A program made the position numbers and the translations under genes. A DNA stretch of 64,000 nucleotides from Azoarcus sp. (lineage in GTDB: Bacteria; Pseudomonadota; Gammaproteobacteria; Burkholderiales; Rhodocyclaceae). The stretch spans positions 62,001-126,000 of the forward strand of contig JAUVVG010000001.1 of NCBI GenBank assembly GCA_030604735.1, read 5' to 3'. Of this stretch, positions 52,706 through 61,618 are shown in pieces (within the stretch, counting starts at the first letter, position 1; each line of letters starts with the position of its first letter). A model generated the notes under the pieces. The model made no database searches and was not told where the DNA came from. It saw only the letters and a program-made list of their open reading frames with translations.

Positions 52706-53596
52706 TCATCCAAGCAAGGTGTCGAGCAGCATCATCACCACGAATCCCGCGATCAAGCCGGTCGTCGCCAGCGTTTCGTGCCCGCGCCGGTGAGACTCGG
52801 GGATGATTTCGTGGCTGACGACGAACAGCATCGCTCCAGCGGCTGCAGCGAGGCCCCAAGGAAGGATGGCAGCCGATATGCCGACCATCAGCGATCCGAC
52901 CAGGGCTGCGACTGGTTCGATCAGGCCGGACAACGCGGCGACGACGACTGCGAAAAGCCGACGGTAGCCGGCGGTGACCAGCGCGATCGCAACGATCAGG
53001 CCCTCGGGAACGTTTTGCAGCGAGATCCCGGTTGCGACCGCGTTGCCGCCGCCCTCCATGCCAGCTGCGACGCCGATGGCCAGCCCTTCCGGGATGTTAT
53101 GCACCGCGATCGCGAACACGAACAGCCAGACTGCGGTGACGCTGCGCTCGGGGCCGGGTTCGTGCGAATGGGGCAGGGCGCGGTCCAGCGCGAGCAGCAT
53201 GGCGGCTCCCAGCGTGAGCCCGGTCGCAACGATGAACGCAGCGCTTATGTTGCTGGCCCCGCCTGCGAGTGCGGCATCGAAGCCCGGCAGCAGCAGCGAG
53301 AATATGCTCGCCGCGAGCATGACCCCCGCGCCGAAGCCGAGCAGCGAGCCTTGCACATTTGCACCGATACGCCTCATCAGCAACACCGGCAGGGCGCCGA
53401 GAGCGGTCGCCGATGCGGCCAGGAGTCCGCCCAGGATGGCCGAGCGGGTACGCTCGTCGATTCCTGTCCAGAGTTCGCCGGCCTGAGCCGACAGCAATAC
53501 CAGGCCGGCCAGGGCGACAACCCAACCGGCCAACGCACGTCCGGTCCCGACCACTCCAGCCGGTTGGAAGTGCATTCTCGCGACCTTGGCTACCAT
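52706..53596 (-). CDS. ZIP-family metal transporter
   Basis: A 296-residue inner-membrane transporter with about eight helices. The metal-site motifs HNIPEG (helix 4) and QNVPEG (helix 5) are visible, along with HEIIPESH near the C-terminal part and a histidine-containing loop SHEPG. This matches the GufA/ZupT branch, which imports Zn, Fe or Mn. GGGAG lies upstream of the start at 53596. A Fur-like palindrome 56 bases upstream suggests metal control, with iron the most likely signal. It diverges from dnaX. Confidence 0.88.
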   Translation of the reverse strand: MVAKVARMHFQPAGVVGTGRALAGWVVALAGLVLLSAQAGELWTGIDERTRSAILGGLLAASATALGALPVLLMRRIGANVQGSLLGFGAGVMLAASIFSLLLPGFDAALAGGASNISAAFIVATGLTLGAAMLLALDRALPHSHEPGPERSVTAVWLFVFAIAVHNIPEGLAIGVAAGMEGGGNAVATGISLQNVPEGLIVAIALVTAGYRRLFAVVVAALSGLIEPVAALVGSLMVGISAAILPWGLAAAAGAMLFVVSHEIIPESHRRGHETLATTGLIAGFVVMMLLDTLLG

Positions 53597-53651
53597 GTTC
53601 GATCTCCCGTAGTGATGAGGGGAAAGCCTGGCTTTCCGATGAATTCATTAT

Positions 53652-53666
53652 GGAGAATCATTCTCA
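53652..53666. promoter_or_regulatory. Fur-like operator upstream of the ZIP gene
   Basis: GGAGAATCATTCTCA is a 7-1-7 palindrome (GAGAAT-C-ATTCTC core) that matches 12 of 15 positions of the Fur box TGATAATNATTATCA. It lies in the AT-rich part of the ZIP/dnaX intergenic region. Confidence 0.6.
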
Positions 53667-53803
53667 TCAAGGCTAATTGAATGAGGCTAAGACCGTGATA
53701 GATGACTTGGGGGCGCGAGGCGCGCACGCCCAGCGCCTCATGCCCACGGCCATCATGCGAAATGTGCGACCCAAGCCGGGCATCCGGGCTAAAATCCGTG
53801 CCC

Positions 53804-55747
53804 ATGAGCTATCAGGTACTCGCACGCAAGTGGCGGCCCAGGTCGTTTGCCACGCTGGTCGGACAAGAACATGTGGTCCGTGCGCTATCCCATGCACTTG
53901 CAACCGGGCGGCTGCATCATGCCTGGCTGTTCACCGGTACGCGTGGTGTCGGCAAGACCACGATCAGCCGCATTCTGGCCAAGGCGCTCAATTGCGAGAG
54001 CGGGGTGACGGCCGAGCCGTGCGGCCAGTGTTCCGCCTGCATGGCGATCGATGCCGACCGCTTTCCCGATTATGTCGAAATGGATGCGGCCTCGAATCGC
54101 GGCGTAGATGACATGGCGGCGCTGCTCGATCAGGCGGTCTATGCGCCGGTGCAGGGGCGTTACAAGGTCTACATGATCGACGAAGTGCACATGCTGACCG
54201 GGCATGCGTTCAACGCGATGCTGAAGACGCTGGAAGAGCCGCCGGAGCATGTCAAGTTCATTCTGGCCACGACCGATCCACAGAAGATCCCGGTTACGGT
54301 GCTGTCGCGTTGTCTGCAGTTCAATCTCAAGCAGATGCCACCCGGGCACATCGTCGATCACCTTGGCCGCATTCTGGAAGCGGAGCAGTTGTCGTTCGAG
54401 CCTCAGGCCTTGCGTCATATCGCCAAGGCCGCGTCCGGGTCGATGCGGGATGCGTTGTCGCTGCTCGACCAGGCGATCGCCCATGGGGCGGGACGCGTCG
54501 AGGCCGAGCAGGTGGCGACCATGCTCGGGACCGTCGGCGATGACCACCTGTATGCGGTGCTCGATGCGCTGGCCGCCGGGGATGGGCACAGTCTGCTGGC
54601 CGTCGCCGACGGGATGGAAGCGCGCAGTCTGTCCTTCGATGCGGCGCTGCAGTCGCTGGCCTCGCTCCTGCACCGGCTCGCTTTGCTCCAGTACGCTCCG
54701 AATGCGATCCAGGACGAGGCCGAGCGTGCGCGACTCATGCCCTATGCCGAGTCCTTCGATGCCGAGTTCCTGCAACTGGCCTACCAGATTGCGATTCACG
54801 GTCGGGACGAACTGAGCCTCGCGCCGGACGAATATGCCGGTTTCACGATGACGCTGCTGCGGCTGCACGCTTTCCGCCCCGAGCAGGCTGCGCCGTTGAA
54901 CGGTAACCTGCCGGGCGGGGGCGAGCGGGGTCTCGCCGGCCAGTCCGGGCGTGTGGCTGTGGCGCCTGCCCGCGAGGCTGCGGTGAGTCCTGCTGCCGCG
55001 AAAGCGGCCGCACCGGTAGCTGCGCCACCAGCGCCTCCGATTGCATCCCCTGTGCCGTCACCCGCCAACGTGGCGAAGCTGGTCGCCGGTGATATCCCGC
55101 CCTGGGAAGCGCTGCCGCCCGAGGCCGAACAGTCGTCATCCGCGCAGTTCGATGCGCAAGAACATGACGAGATCGGGCCCGGAGCGAATCCGACCCCGAT
55201 CGAGCAGCATGCGACCGCGGTTCGATCGACTCCGGATTCGATGAAGCCGGAGTCGATCGAACCCGACTTGACAGCGACAAAGCCGGATTCTGTTTCGCCA
55301 ACGCCAACGCCAACGCCAACGCCAACGCATGCAGCAGCCTGCGACAGTCTCGAGGCGGCGCTCGCGGCCGGAGACTGGCATGCGGTGCCGGCCCTGCTCA
55401 GGCTGGGCGGGCTGGTTCGGGAACTCGCCCAGCACTGCGAGTGGGTATCCCTGGAAGACAATCTGCTGACGATTCGATTGTCGCGTGCGCACCATCACTT
55501 GATCGACCTGAACCCGGGGCTCGCGACGCGGCTTGGCGAGATGCTCGCGGCGCAAGCCGCTCGCCCGTTGAGGCTCAAGGTCGAACTTGGCGATATCGCT
55601 GGTGAAACGCCGGCCCAGCGGGATGCCGCGGAGAAGCGGGCACGTCACGACGAAGCGCTGGCCTCGCTCGAAAGTGACCCCTTCGTCCGCGAACTGATAG
55701 AACGCTTCGATGCCACCCTGATCGAAGCGTCGATCAAGCCGCTCTGA
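53804..55747 (+). CDS. dnaX: DNA polymerase III subunits gamma/tau
   Basis: The clamp-loader ATPase. The 647-residue protein has an AAA+ domain with GTRGVGKTT (Lys51), a four-cysteine zinc module (CESG...CGQCSAC), the DEVHML Walker B and the sensor-1 LATTDPQKIP. A long Pro/Ala/Ser/Thr linker with a (PT)5 repeat follows, then the C-terminal tau domain that contacts the polymerase. No A-rich slippery frameshift site like that of E. coli was seen. The start ATG has no Shine-Dalgarno; a TAAAAT box at 53790-53795 would place initiation almost at the ATG. Confidence 0.95.
   Translation: MSYQVLARKWRPRSFATLVGQEHVVRALSHALATGRLHHAWLFTGTRGVGKTTISRILAKALNCESGVTAEPCGQCSACMAIDADRFPDYVEMDAASNRGVDDMAALLDQAVYAPVQGRYKVYMIDEVHMLTGHAFNAMLKTLEEPPEHVKFILATTDPQKIPVTVLSRCLQFNLKQMPPGHIVDHLGRILEAEQLSFEPQALRHIAKAASGSMRDALSLLDQAIAHGAGRVEAEQVATMLGTVGDDHLYAVLDALAAGDGHSLLAVADGMEARSLSFDAALQSLASLLHRLALLQYAPNAIQDEAERARLMPYAESFDAEFLQLAYQIAIHGRDELSLAPDEYAGFTMTLLRLHAFRPEQAAPLNGNLPGGGERGLAGQSGRVAVAPAREAAVSPAAAKAAAPVAAPPAPPIASPVPSPANVAKLVAGDIPPWEALPPEAEQSSSAQFDAQEHDEIGPGANPTPIEQHATAVRSTPDSMKPESIEPDLTATKPDSVSPTPTPTPTPTHAAACDSLEAALAAGDWHAVPALLRLGGLVRELAQHCEWVSLEDNLLTIRLSRAHHHLIDLNPGLATRLGEMLAAQAARPLRLKVELGDIAGETPAQRDAAEKRARHDEALASLESDPFVRELIERFDATLIEASIKPL
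55296..55328 (+). repeat. CGCCAA hexanucleotide tandem repeat in dnaX
   Basis: Five perfect CGCCAA units plus CGC encode a Pro-Thr run in the linker of the tau subunit. Copy-number change would keep the frame and alter linker length by two residues per unit. Confidence 0.9.
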
Positions 55748-55774
55748 ATTTGAACCAACCCAGGAGAAACGACG

Positions 55775-56098
55775 ATGATGAAAGGCGGAATTGCCGGCCT
55801 GATGAAGCAGGCGCAGCAAATGCAGGAGAACATGAAGAAAATGCAGGACCAGCTCGCTTCGGTCGAGGTCGAGGGTCAGTCGGGCGCGGGCATGGTCAAG
55901 GTATTGATGACCTGCAAGTACGACGTGCGCCGGGTCAGCATTGACGATTCGGTCATGGATGACAAGGAAATGCTCGAAGACCTGCTGGCTGCGGCAGTAA
56001 ACGATGCGGTTCGTCGCGTCGAGACCACGACACAGGAGAAGATGGCGGGTTTCACGGCGGGATTGAACCTGCCCCCCGGCATGAAGCTGCCGTTCTGA
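55775..56098 (+). CDS. ybaB: YbaB/EbfC nucleoid-associated protein
   Basis: A 107-residue DNA-binding dimer, with the family N terminus [21 protein letters not shown] and the [20 protein letters not shown] core. AGGAGA lies upstream of paired ATG codons (55775 and 55778). The dnaX-ybaB-recR order is highly conserved in bacteria. Confidence 0.95.
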   Translation: MMKGGIAGLMKQAQQMQENMKKMQDQLASVEVEGQSGAGMVKVLMTCKYDVRRVSIDDSVMDDKEMLEDLLAAAVNDAVRRVETTTQEKMAGFTAGLNLPPGMKLPF

Positions 56099-56147
56099 TG
56101 CCGTCCGTGCCAGCCGCCCGTTAGCCGATCCGGTCTCGGCCGCCGCC

Positions 56148-56741
56148 ATGTCGCCTTCCACGCTCGATGCGCTCATCGATTCACTGCGTTGCCTACCAGG
56201 AGTGGGGCCGAAATCCGCGCAACGCATGGCCTATCATCTGCTGCAGCGCGATCAGGCGGGCGCGGCGAAGCTGGCACATGCGTTGGGCGAGGCCTTGCAC
56301 AGGCTGCGCCACTGCGTCCGCTGCAATACCTTTACCGAAGACGAGATCTGTCAGCGTTGCGCGAATCCTCAGCGCGACGGACGGTTGCTCTGCGTCGTCG
56401 AGATGCCGGCCGACCTGGCGATGATCGAGCAGACGCACGCCTACGACGGTCTGTACTATGTGCTGATGGGGCGTTTGTCGCCGCTCGATGGCATCGGTCC
56501 GCGCGAACTGCGTATGGACAAGCTGCTCGCTCGCGCGACCGACGGCGTGGTGGAGGAGGTCGTGCTGGCGACGAACTTCACCAATGAGGGTGAGGCGACG
56601 GCGCACATGATTTCGTCGCTGCTGGGCGCCCGCGGCGTCCGGGTCAGCCGGCTCTCCCGCGGCGTGCCGGTCGGCGGAGAGCTGGAGCATACCGATTCGG
56701 GAACGATCGCTCAGGCCTTGGTCGAGCGTCGTCCGGTTTGA
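56148..56741 (+). CDS. recR: Recombination mediator RecR
   Basis: Acts with RecO (and RecF) to load RecA on gapped DNA. The 197-residue protein has an N-terminal HhH region ([20 protein letters not shown]), a zinc finger CVRCNTF...CQRC and a Toprim domain ([15 protein letters not shown]). It follows ybaB after 49 bases. Confidence 0.96.
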   Translation: MSPSTLDALIDSLRCLPGVGPKSAQRMAYHLLQRDQAGAAKLAHALGEALHRLRHCVRCNTFTEDEICQRCANPQRDGRLLCVVEMPADLAMIEQTHAYDGLYYVLMGRLSPLDGIGPRELRMDKLLARATDGVVEEVVLATNFTNEGEATAHMISSLLGARGVRVSRLSRGVPVGGELEHTDSGTIAQALVERRPV

Positions 56742-56961
56742 TCGACCGGTAGAGCCGGCGTGGCGCCGTGCATGCTCGCGTGTGCAGGTGAATCGCGAAA
56801 GGGGGGCTCGGGCCGGTAGCCTCAGTCTGTTCGAATGGGCGCGGCGGGACCGTCGCTGCGATGCAACATCGCAAGGCCGGCGAGCGCGCTCGAGTCATGC
56901 TTAAAGTCTTGATCCTGCGGCGACTTGGCTTCAAGTGCTTTTTCTGTTGCAGGGTTTCACC

Positions 56962-56967
56962 TATAAT
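56962..56967 (+). promoter_or_regulatory. Candidate -10 box for petABC
   Basis: A perfect TATAAT 46 bases before the petA ATG. No good -35 hexamer was found at the expected spacing, so this is tentative. Confidence 0.4.
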
Positions 56968-57013
56968 AGCGCGGTTTTTGAACCAGAATTTGCACTCCTT
57001 TCAGGAAGAGGTC

Positions 57014-57607
57014 ATGAGCGTGGATCAGAAGATGGACAGTAGTCGACGGACGCTGCTGGTCGCCACATCGGCGGCGGGTGGGGTCGCGGCGGTGGCCACG
57101 GCAGTGCCGTTCGTTGCCAGTTTGACGCCGTCGGACCGGGCCAAAGCAGCAGGCGCGCCGGTCGAGGCAAACATCGCCCAGCTCGCTCCCGGCGAGATGA
57201 TGACGGTCGAGTGGCGCGGCAAGCCGGTCTGGATTCTCCGTCGCACCCCGGAGATGCTCGAGTCGCTGGACAAGACCGACCCGCTGGTGGCCGATCCCGA
57301 GTCGCGGCAGCCGCAGCAGCCCGATTACGCAACCAACAAGCATCGCTCGATCAATCCGGAGTATCTGATCGCGGTCGGTATCTGTACCCACCTCGGCTGC
57401 TCGCCGTCCGAGCGGTTCCGTACCGGCGCGGCCAGTGGGGTCAGCGATGACTGGCCCGGCGGTTTCTTCTGTCCGTGCCATGGCTCCTTCTTCGATCTGG
57501 CGGGACGCGTGTATCGAAGCATGCCTGCGCCGACCAACCTCGAAGTTCCTCCGCACAAGTACCTCACGGACGCCACGATTCTCGTGGGTGAAGACGATAA
57601 GGCCTAA
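57014..57607 (+). CDS. petA: Ubiquinol-cytochrome c reductase iron-sulfur subunit
   Basis: The Rieske protein of the cytochrome bc1 complex. The 197-residue protein has a twin-arginine type N terminus (SSRRTLLVATSAAGG) that doubles as the membrane anchor, and the cluster ligands CTHLGC and CPCHGSFFD. The ATG at 57014 follows AGGAAG; an upstream in-frame start is rejected. First gene of petABC. Confidence 0.96.
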   Translation: MSVDQKMDSSRRTLLVATSAAGGVAAVATAVPFVASLTPSDRAKAAGAPVEANIAQLAPGEMMTVEWRGKPVWILRRTPEMLESLDKTDPLVADPESRQPQQPDYATNKHRSINPEYLIAVGICTHLGCSPSERFRTGAASGVSDDWPGGFFCPCHGSFFDLAGRVYRSMPAPTNLEVPPHKYLTDATILVGEDDKA

Positions 57608-57610
57608 GCG

Positions 57611-58879
57611 ATGACGACCAAATCTCAGGCACTGCTGAACTGGATCGACGCGCGGTTTCCGCTGACGTCGACCTACAAGGCGCATCTCTCCGAGTACTAT
57701 GCGCCCAAGAACTTCAACTTCTGGTACTTCTTCGGGTCGTTGGCGCTGTTGGTGCTGGTGATCCAGATCGTGACCGGTATCTTTCTGGTCATGCATTACA
57801 AGCCGGACACGTCGCTGAACTCCTCTGGGGTATCGCTCGCGTTCGCCAGCGTCGAATACATCATGCGGGAAGTGCCCGGCGGCTGGCTGATCCGCTACCT
57901 GCACTCGACCGGTGCGTCGGCGTTCTTCATCGTGGTCTATCTGCACATGTTCCGCGCGATGATCTACGGCTCCTATCGCAAGCCGCGTGAGTTGCTGTGG
58001 ATTTTCGGCTGCCTGCTGTTCCTGGTGTTGATGGCCGAGGCCTTCATGGGTTATCTGCTGCCCTGGGGTCAGATGTCGTTCTGGGGGGCGCAGGTCATCA
58101 TCAACCTGTTCTCGGCGATTCCGATCATCGGCGAAGACTTGTCAACGGTGATCCGTGGTGACTTCGTTATTGGCGATGCGACCCTGAACCGCTTCTTCGC
58201 GCTGCACGTGATCGCTGTGCCGCTGGTGTTGCTGGGCCTGGTGGTCGCGCACATCATCGCGCTGCACGAAGTCGGCTCGAATAATCCGGACGGCGTGGAG
58301 ATCAAGAAGAAGAAGGACGCCAACGGCATTCCGCTCGACGGCATCCCCTTCCACCCGTATTACACGGTCAAGGATATCGTTGGTGTCGGCGTATTCCTGT
58401 TCTTCTTCTCGGCCGTCGTGTTCTTCGCGCCCGAGTTCTTCGGCTTCTTCCTGGAATTCAATAACTTCATCCCGTCCGATCCGCTGAAGACGCCGCCGCA
58501 CATCGCGCCGGTGTGGTACTTCACGCCGTTCTACTCGATCCTGCGTGCGGTCACTTATCCGCTGTTCGGTCTGGATGCGAAGTTCTGGGGTGTGGTCGCG
58601 ATGGGCGCAGCCGTGGTGATCCTGTTCTTCCTGCCGTGGCTGGACCGCAGTCCGGCGAAGTCGATCCGTTACCGTGGTCCGATCTTCAAGATCGCGCTGG
58701 CGATCTTCGTGATCTCCTTCTTCATCCTCGGTTATCTGGGTGTGCTGCCAGCCACGCCGGGACGTACGGTCGTTGCTCAGATCTGCTCGGTCCTCTACTT
58801 CGCGTTCTTCCTGCTGATGCCGTGGTATAGCAAGATCGACAAGTGCAAACCCGAACCGGAAAGGGTGACTTTCAAATGA
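57611..58879 (+). CDS. petB: Cytochrome b of the bc1 complex
   Basis: A 422-residue membrane protein with eight helices carrying two b haems and the Qo and Qi sites. The HSTGAS and FFALHVIAVP segments hold haem-ligand histidines, GYLLPWGQMSFWGAQVI is the Qo-site stretch, and PEWY-type signature is represented by PVWYFTPFYSILRA near residue 300. It starts 3 bases after petA. Confidence 0.96.
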   Translation: MTTKSQALLNWIDARFPLTSTYKAHLSEYYAPKNFNFWYFFGSLALLVLVIQIVTGIFLVMHYKPDTSLNSSGVSLAFASVEYIMREVPGGWLIRYLHSTGASAFFIVVYLHMFRAMIYGSYRKPRELLWIFGCLLFLVLMAEAFMGYLLPWGQMSFWGAQVIINLFSAIPIIGEDLSTVIRGDFVIGDATLNRFFALHVIAVPLVLLGLVVAHIIALHEVGSNNPDGVEIKKKKDANGIPLDGIPFHPYYTVKDIVGVGVFLFFFSAVVFFAPEFFGFFLEFNNFIPSDPLKTPPHIAPVWYFTPFYSILRAVTYPLFGLDAKFWGVVAMGAAVVILFFLPWLDRSPAKSIRYRGPIFKIALAIFVISFFILGYLGVLPATPGRTVVAQICSVLYFAFFLLMPWYSKIDKCKPEPERVTFK

Positions 58880-59631
58880 CGACCCGTATGCTTAAAAACA
58901 TCAAGCGTTTCCTTGCCGCGGCATTGTTTGCGCCCGCGATCGCACTGGCGGCGGGGCCCGCTGCTCCGCTGGACAAGGCGCCGGTCACAACCGACCGGGC
59001 GTCGCTGCAGAATGGCGCGAAGCTGTTCGTGAATTACTGCCTGAACTGTCACAGCGCCAGCTTCCTGCGCTACAACAAGTTAACGGAGATCGGCCTGACG
59101 GAGGACCAGATTCGTGACAACCTGATGTTCGCAGGCGAGGGCGTTGGTGACCTGATGAAGATTGCCATGCGCCCGGCCGAGTCCAAGGTGTGGTTCGGTG
59201 CGGCACCGCCCGACCTTACCCTGATCGCGCGGCAGCGTTCTGGGCACACCACACCGGGCGCAGACTGGCTATACACCTACATGCGCCAGTTCTATCGCGA
59301 CCCGAGTCGGCCCACCGGCTGGAACAACCTCGTCTTCGAGAACGTCGGCATGCCGCATGTGTTCTGGCAGTTGCAGGGTGATCAAGTGGCGCACTTCACC
59401 GATAACGGTGACGGGACGACCACGGCACGTCTGGAATTGGTCAAGCCGGGCTTGATGACACCGGCCGAGTACGATGCGGCGGTAGCCGATCTTGTCTCCT
59501 TTCTGGTTTGGATGGGCGAGCCGATCGCCGAGAAGCGCAAGACGATCGGTTATTTTGTGCTCATCTTCCTGGCGGGCTTTACTGTTTTGGCCTATGCGCT
59601 GAAGAAGAATTACTGGAAAGATATCCATTAA
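58876..59631 (+). CDS. petC: Cytochrome c1
   Basis: A 251-residue c-type cytochrome with a signal peptide (residues 1-26), haem-binding CLNCH (Cys55, Cys58, His59), the AAPPDLTLIAR segment and a C-terminal membrane anchor (about 223-242). Its ATG overlaps the petB TGA. Hairpins after the gene separate it from sspA. Confidence 0.95.
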   Translation: MTTRMLKNIKRFLAAALFAPAIALAAGPAAPLDKAPVTTDRASLQNGAKLFVNYCLNCHSASFLRYNKLTEIGLTEDQIRDNLMFAGEGVGDLMKIAMRPAESKVWFGAAPPDLTLIARQRSGHTTPGADWLYTYMRQFYRDPSRPTGWNNLVFENVGMPHVFWQLQGDQVAHFTDNGDGTTTARLELVKPGLMTPAEYDAAVADLVSFLVWMGEPIAEKRKTIGYFVLIFLAGFTVLAYALKKNYWKDIH

Positions 59632-59675
59632 GCGCTGTTCGGCATGACGGTTTCGACTGGCATGCCGGCGCTCTA

Positions 59676-59711
59676 CGCACCACACGCAGTCCGTGTGGTG
59701 CGATTTCGTTT
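59676..59711 (+). terminator. Terminator after petC
   Basis: A perfect 10-bp stem CGCACCACAC/GTGTGGTGCG (59676-59685, 59693-59702) with a 7-base loop, followed by ATTTCGTTTT. A second stem (GGCATG/CATGCC) lies just upstream at about 59641-59666. Confidence 0.65.
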
Positions 59712-59734
59712 TGAGAATCCGGAGTTTCCTGACC

Positions 59735-60331
59735 ATGATGACCCTTTATTCCGGGACGACTGACCCTTTCAGCCACCGTTGCCGGATCGTTCTGTTCGAG
59801 AAAGGGATGGACTTCGAAGTCATCGATGTCGATCTCTACAACAAGCCCGAAGATATCGCCGTGATCAATCCGTACAACCGGGTTCCCGTCCTGGTGGACC
59901 GGGATCTCGTGCTGTACGAGTCGAACATCATCAACGAGTATATCGACGAGCGCTTTCCGCACCCTCAGTTGATGCCGCCCGATCCGATCATGCGTGCCCG
60001 TGCGCGCCAGTTGCTGCACACCTTTGAACACGAATTGTTCGCGCATATCGAACCGCTGGAAAAGGGCGGCAAGGCCGCCGACAAGAACCGGGCACATGTC
60101 CGGGACCAGTTGGTGCAGTTCGCCCCGGTGTTCACCCGGCAGAAATTCATGCTCGGCGACGAATTCTCGATGCTGGACGTTGCGATCGCTCCGCTGTTGT
60201 GGCGCCTGGAGCACTACGGCATCGAGTTGCCGAAGTCCGCCACTGCGATCATGAAGTATGGCGAGCGAATCTTCAGCCGACAGGGCTTCATCGATGCCTT
60301 GACGCCTTCCGAGAAGGTGATGCGTCGCTGA
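59735..60331 (+). CDS. sspA: Stringent starvation protein A
   Basis: A glutathione-S-transferase-fold protein that binds RNA polymerase and affects sigma-70 transcription in stress. The 198-residue protein shows MTLYSGTTDPFSHRCRIVLFEKG, NPYNRVPVLVDRDLVLYESNIINEYIDERFPHP, and the PHP loop known from the E. coli protein. Two adjacent ATG codons; GGAG lies about 10 bases upstream. It follows petABC and precedes sspB in an order common in beta- and gammaproteobacteria. Confidence 0.94.
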   Translation: MMTLYSGTTDPFSHRCRIVLFEKGMDFEVIDVDLYNKPEDIAVINPYNRVPVLVDRDLVLYESNIINEYIDERFPHPQLMPPDPIMRARARQLLHTFEHELFAHIEPLEKGGKAADKNRAHVRDQLVQFAPVFTRQKFMLGDEFSMLDVAIAPLLWRLEHYGIELPKSATAIMKYGERIFSRQGFIDALTPSEKVMRR

Positions 60332-60398
60332 TCCGATACCGCGTCGTCAGCCCGGATAGGGCCTCGACGACGCAACTCACCAACCGAGCCCCTTCACG

Positions 60399-60863
60399 AT
60401 GTCTCCAGTTTCAACCAAGCCTTACCTGATTCGTGCCATCTACGAATGGTGCGTGGATCAGGGCTTTACACCCCATCTCGCTGTTGTGGTCGACGAGCGC
60501 ACCGTCGTTCCGCCCGGGTATGCACGCGAGGGGCAGATCGTCCTGAACGTAGGCCCGGATGCGACCAACAGTCTGCAAATGGGGAACGAAGCCATCACCT
60601 TCCAGGCCCGCTTCGGTGGGATATCGCATCACCTGATGATTCCGGTCGGAAACGTACTGGCGGTCTATGCGCGCGAGAATGGGCAAGGCATGGCGTTCGA
60701 GCCGGAGTCGGCGGCGGCAGAGAACGACGACGACGATCTTGTCGGCGACGAGGCCACGGGCGAGGATGGGGCTGGCGACGGAGTCGGCCCGGATGCGGGG
60801 CAAGATGAAGGCGACAAGGCGGCCACCCCGGTTCGAGGCAGTCACCTCAAGGTGATCAAGTAA
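60399..60863 (+). CDS. sspB: ClpXP adaptor SspB
   Basis: Delivers ssrA-tagged proteins to ClpXP. The 154-residue protein has the folded ssrA-binding domain (residues 1-105, KPYLIRAIYEWCVDQGFTPHL and ARFGGISHHLMIPVGNVLAVYA), an acidic Asp/Glu/Gly linker and the C-terminal ClpX-binding tail SHLKVIK. A 67-base gap separates it from sspA. Confidence 0.95.
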   Translation: MSPVSTKPYLIRAIYEWCVDQGFTPHLAVVVDERTVVPPGYAREGQIVLNVGPDATNSLQMGNEAITFQARFGGISHHLMIPVGNVLAVYARENGQGMAFEPESAAAENDDDDLVGDEATGEDGAGDGVGPDAGQDEGDKAATPVRGSHLKVIK

Positions 60864-60953
60864 GCCCTGTCGCGTTGGCGAGAGGACGGGCAAGCTCCGG
60901 CTTGTTGGCACCACCTTCGTTGCCTGTAAGGCAGTTCAAAAGGAATCGATCGT

Positions 60954-61397
60954 ATGTCTGCAATGGAATGGAGCGAGTCTCTCGAATTGGGGCTGGAGCC
61001 GATGGACGAAACCCACAAGGAGTTCGTCGACTGTCTTAACGAAATGGCCGGCGCGGACGCCCAACATTTCCTGGTGGCGTTCGACCGTTTCATCGAACAC
61101 ACCGAGGCCCATTTCGAGCAGGAGAATCGCTGGATGGCGGCAGTGGGCTTCCCCGGCTGCCACAAGGCGGAGCATGACAGGGTGCTGACCGTGATCCACG
61201 ATGTACGCAAGCGGGTCGAGCAGGGCGACGCCTTTCTTGGCAAGCGTCTTGTAGAGGAGCTCCCGGGCTGGTTCGAAAATCATGCTGGCGGGATGGACGC
61301 GGCGCTGGCGCACTACCTCGACGCGGTCGGGTTCGACTTCGAGACCGGCAAGATCAATGATCCGAACGCCTCCAACGAATCAGCCTGCGCGTGCTGA
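60954..61397 (+). CDS. Bacteriohemerythrin
   Basis: A 147-residue four-helix di-iron oxygen-binding protein. The seven usual ligands can be traced: His21, His49 or His53 with Glu57, His70, His74, His110 and Asp115 in NHAGGMD. The C terminus ends in ACAC. It may store or deliver O2, for example to oxidases or for aerotaxis-like responses. AGGA lies upstream of the ATG. It stands alone between sspB and a converging gene. Confidence 0.88.
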   Translation: MSAMEWSESLELGLEPMDETHKEFVDCLNEMAGADAQHFLVAFDRFIEHTEAHFEQENRWMAAVGFPGCHKAEHDRVLTVIHDVRKRVEQGDAFLGKRLVEELPGWFENHAGGMDAALAHYLDAVGFDFETGKINDPNASNESACAC

Positions 61398-61618
61398 TCG
61401 GACGCGTCTGCAGGTCATCGTAGTCGGTTCCATGTCTTGATGTCGGCCCCGCCGTGTCTGCAAGCCCATGATCTCGACCAGGCCTCGTACCGTTGTCGTC
61501 CGAGCCGGCGCCGCAGGTTGGAGCAAGCCCGCGTGAGTGGGAGGCCGGCTGGACAAGCGTACATCGCCTGTCCGGCCTCGAGCCGACCCTGGTGCCTCAC
61601 GTCGGCAATGTGGCCCGA

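Noticed and set aside
53804-55747. Programmed frameshift for a gamma form of DnaX
   Set aside because: No A-rich heptamer was visible in the region where it would be expected.
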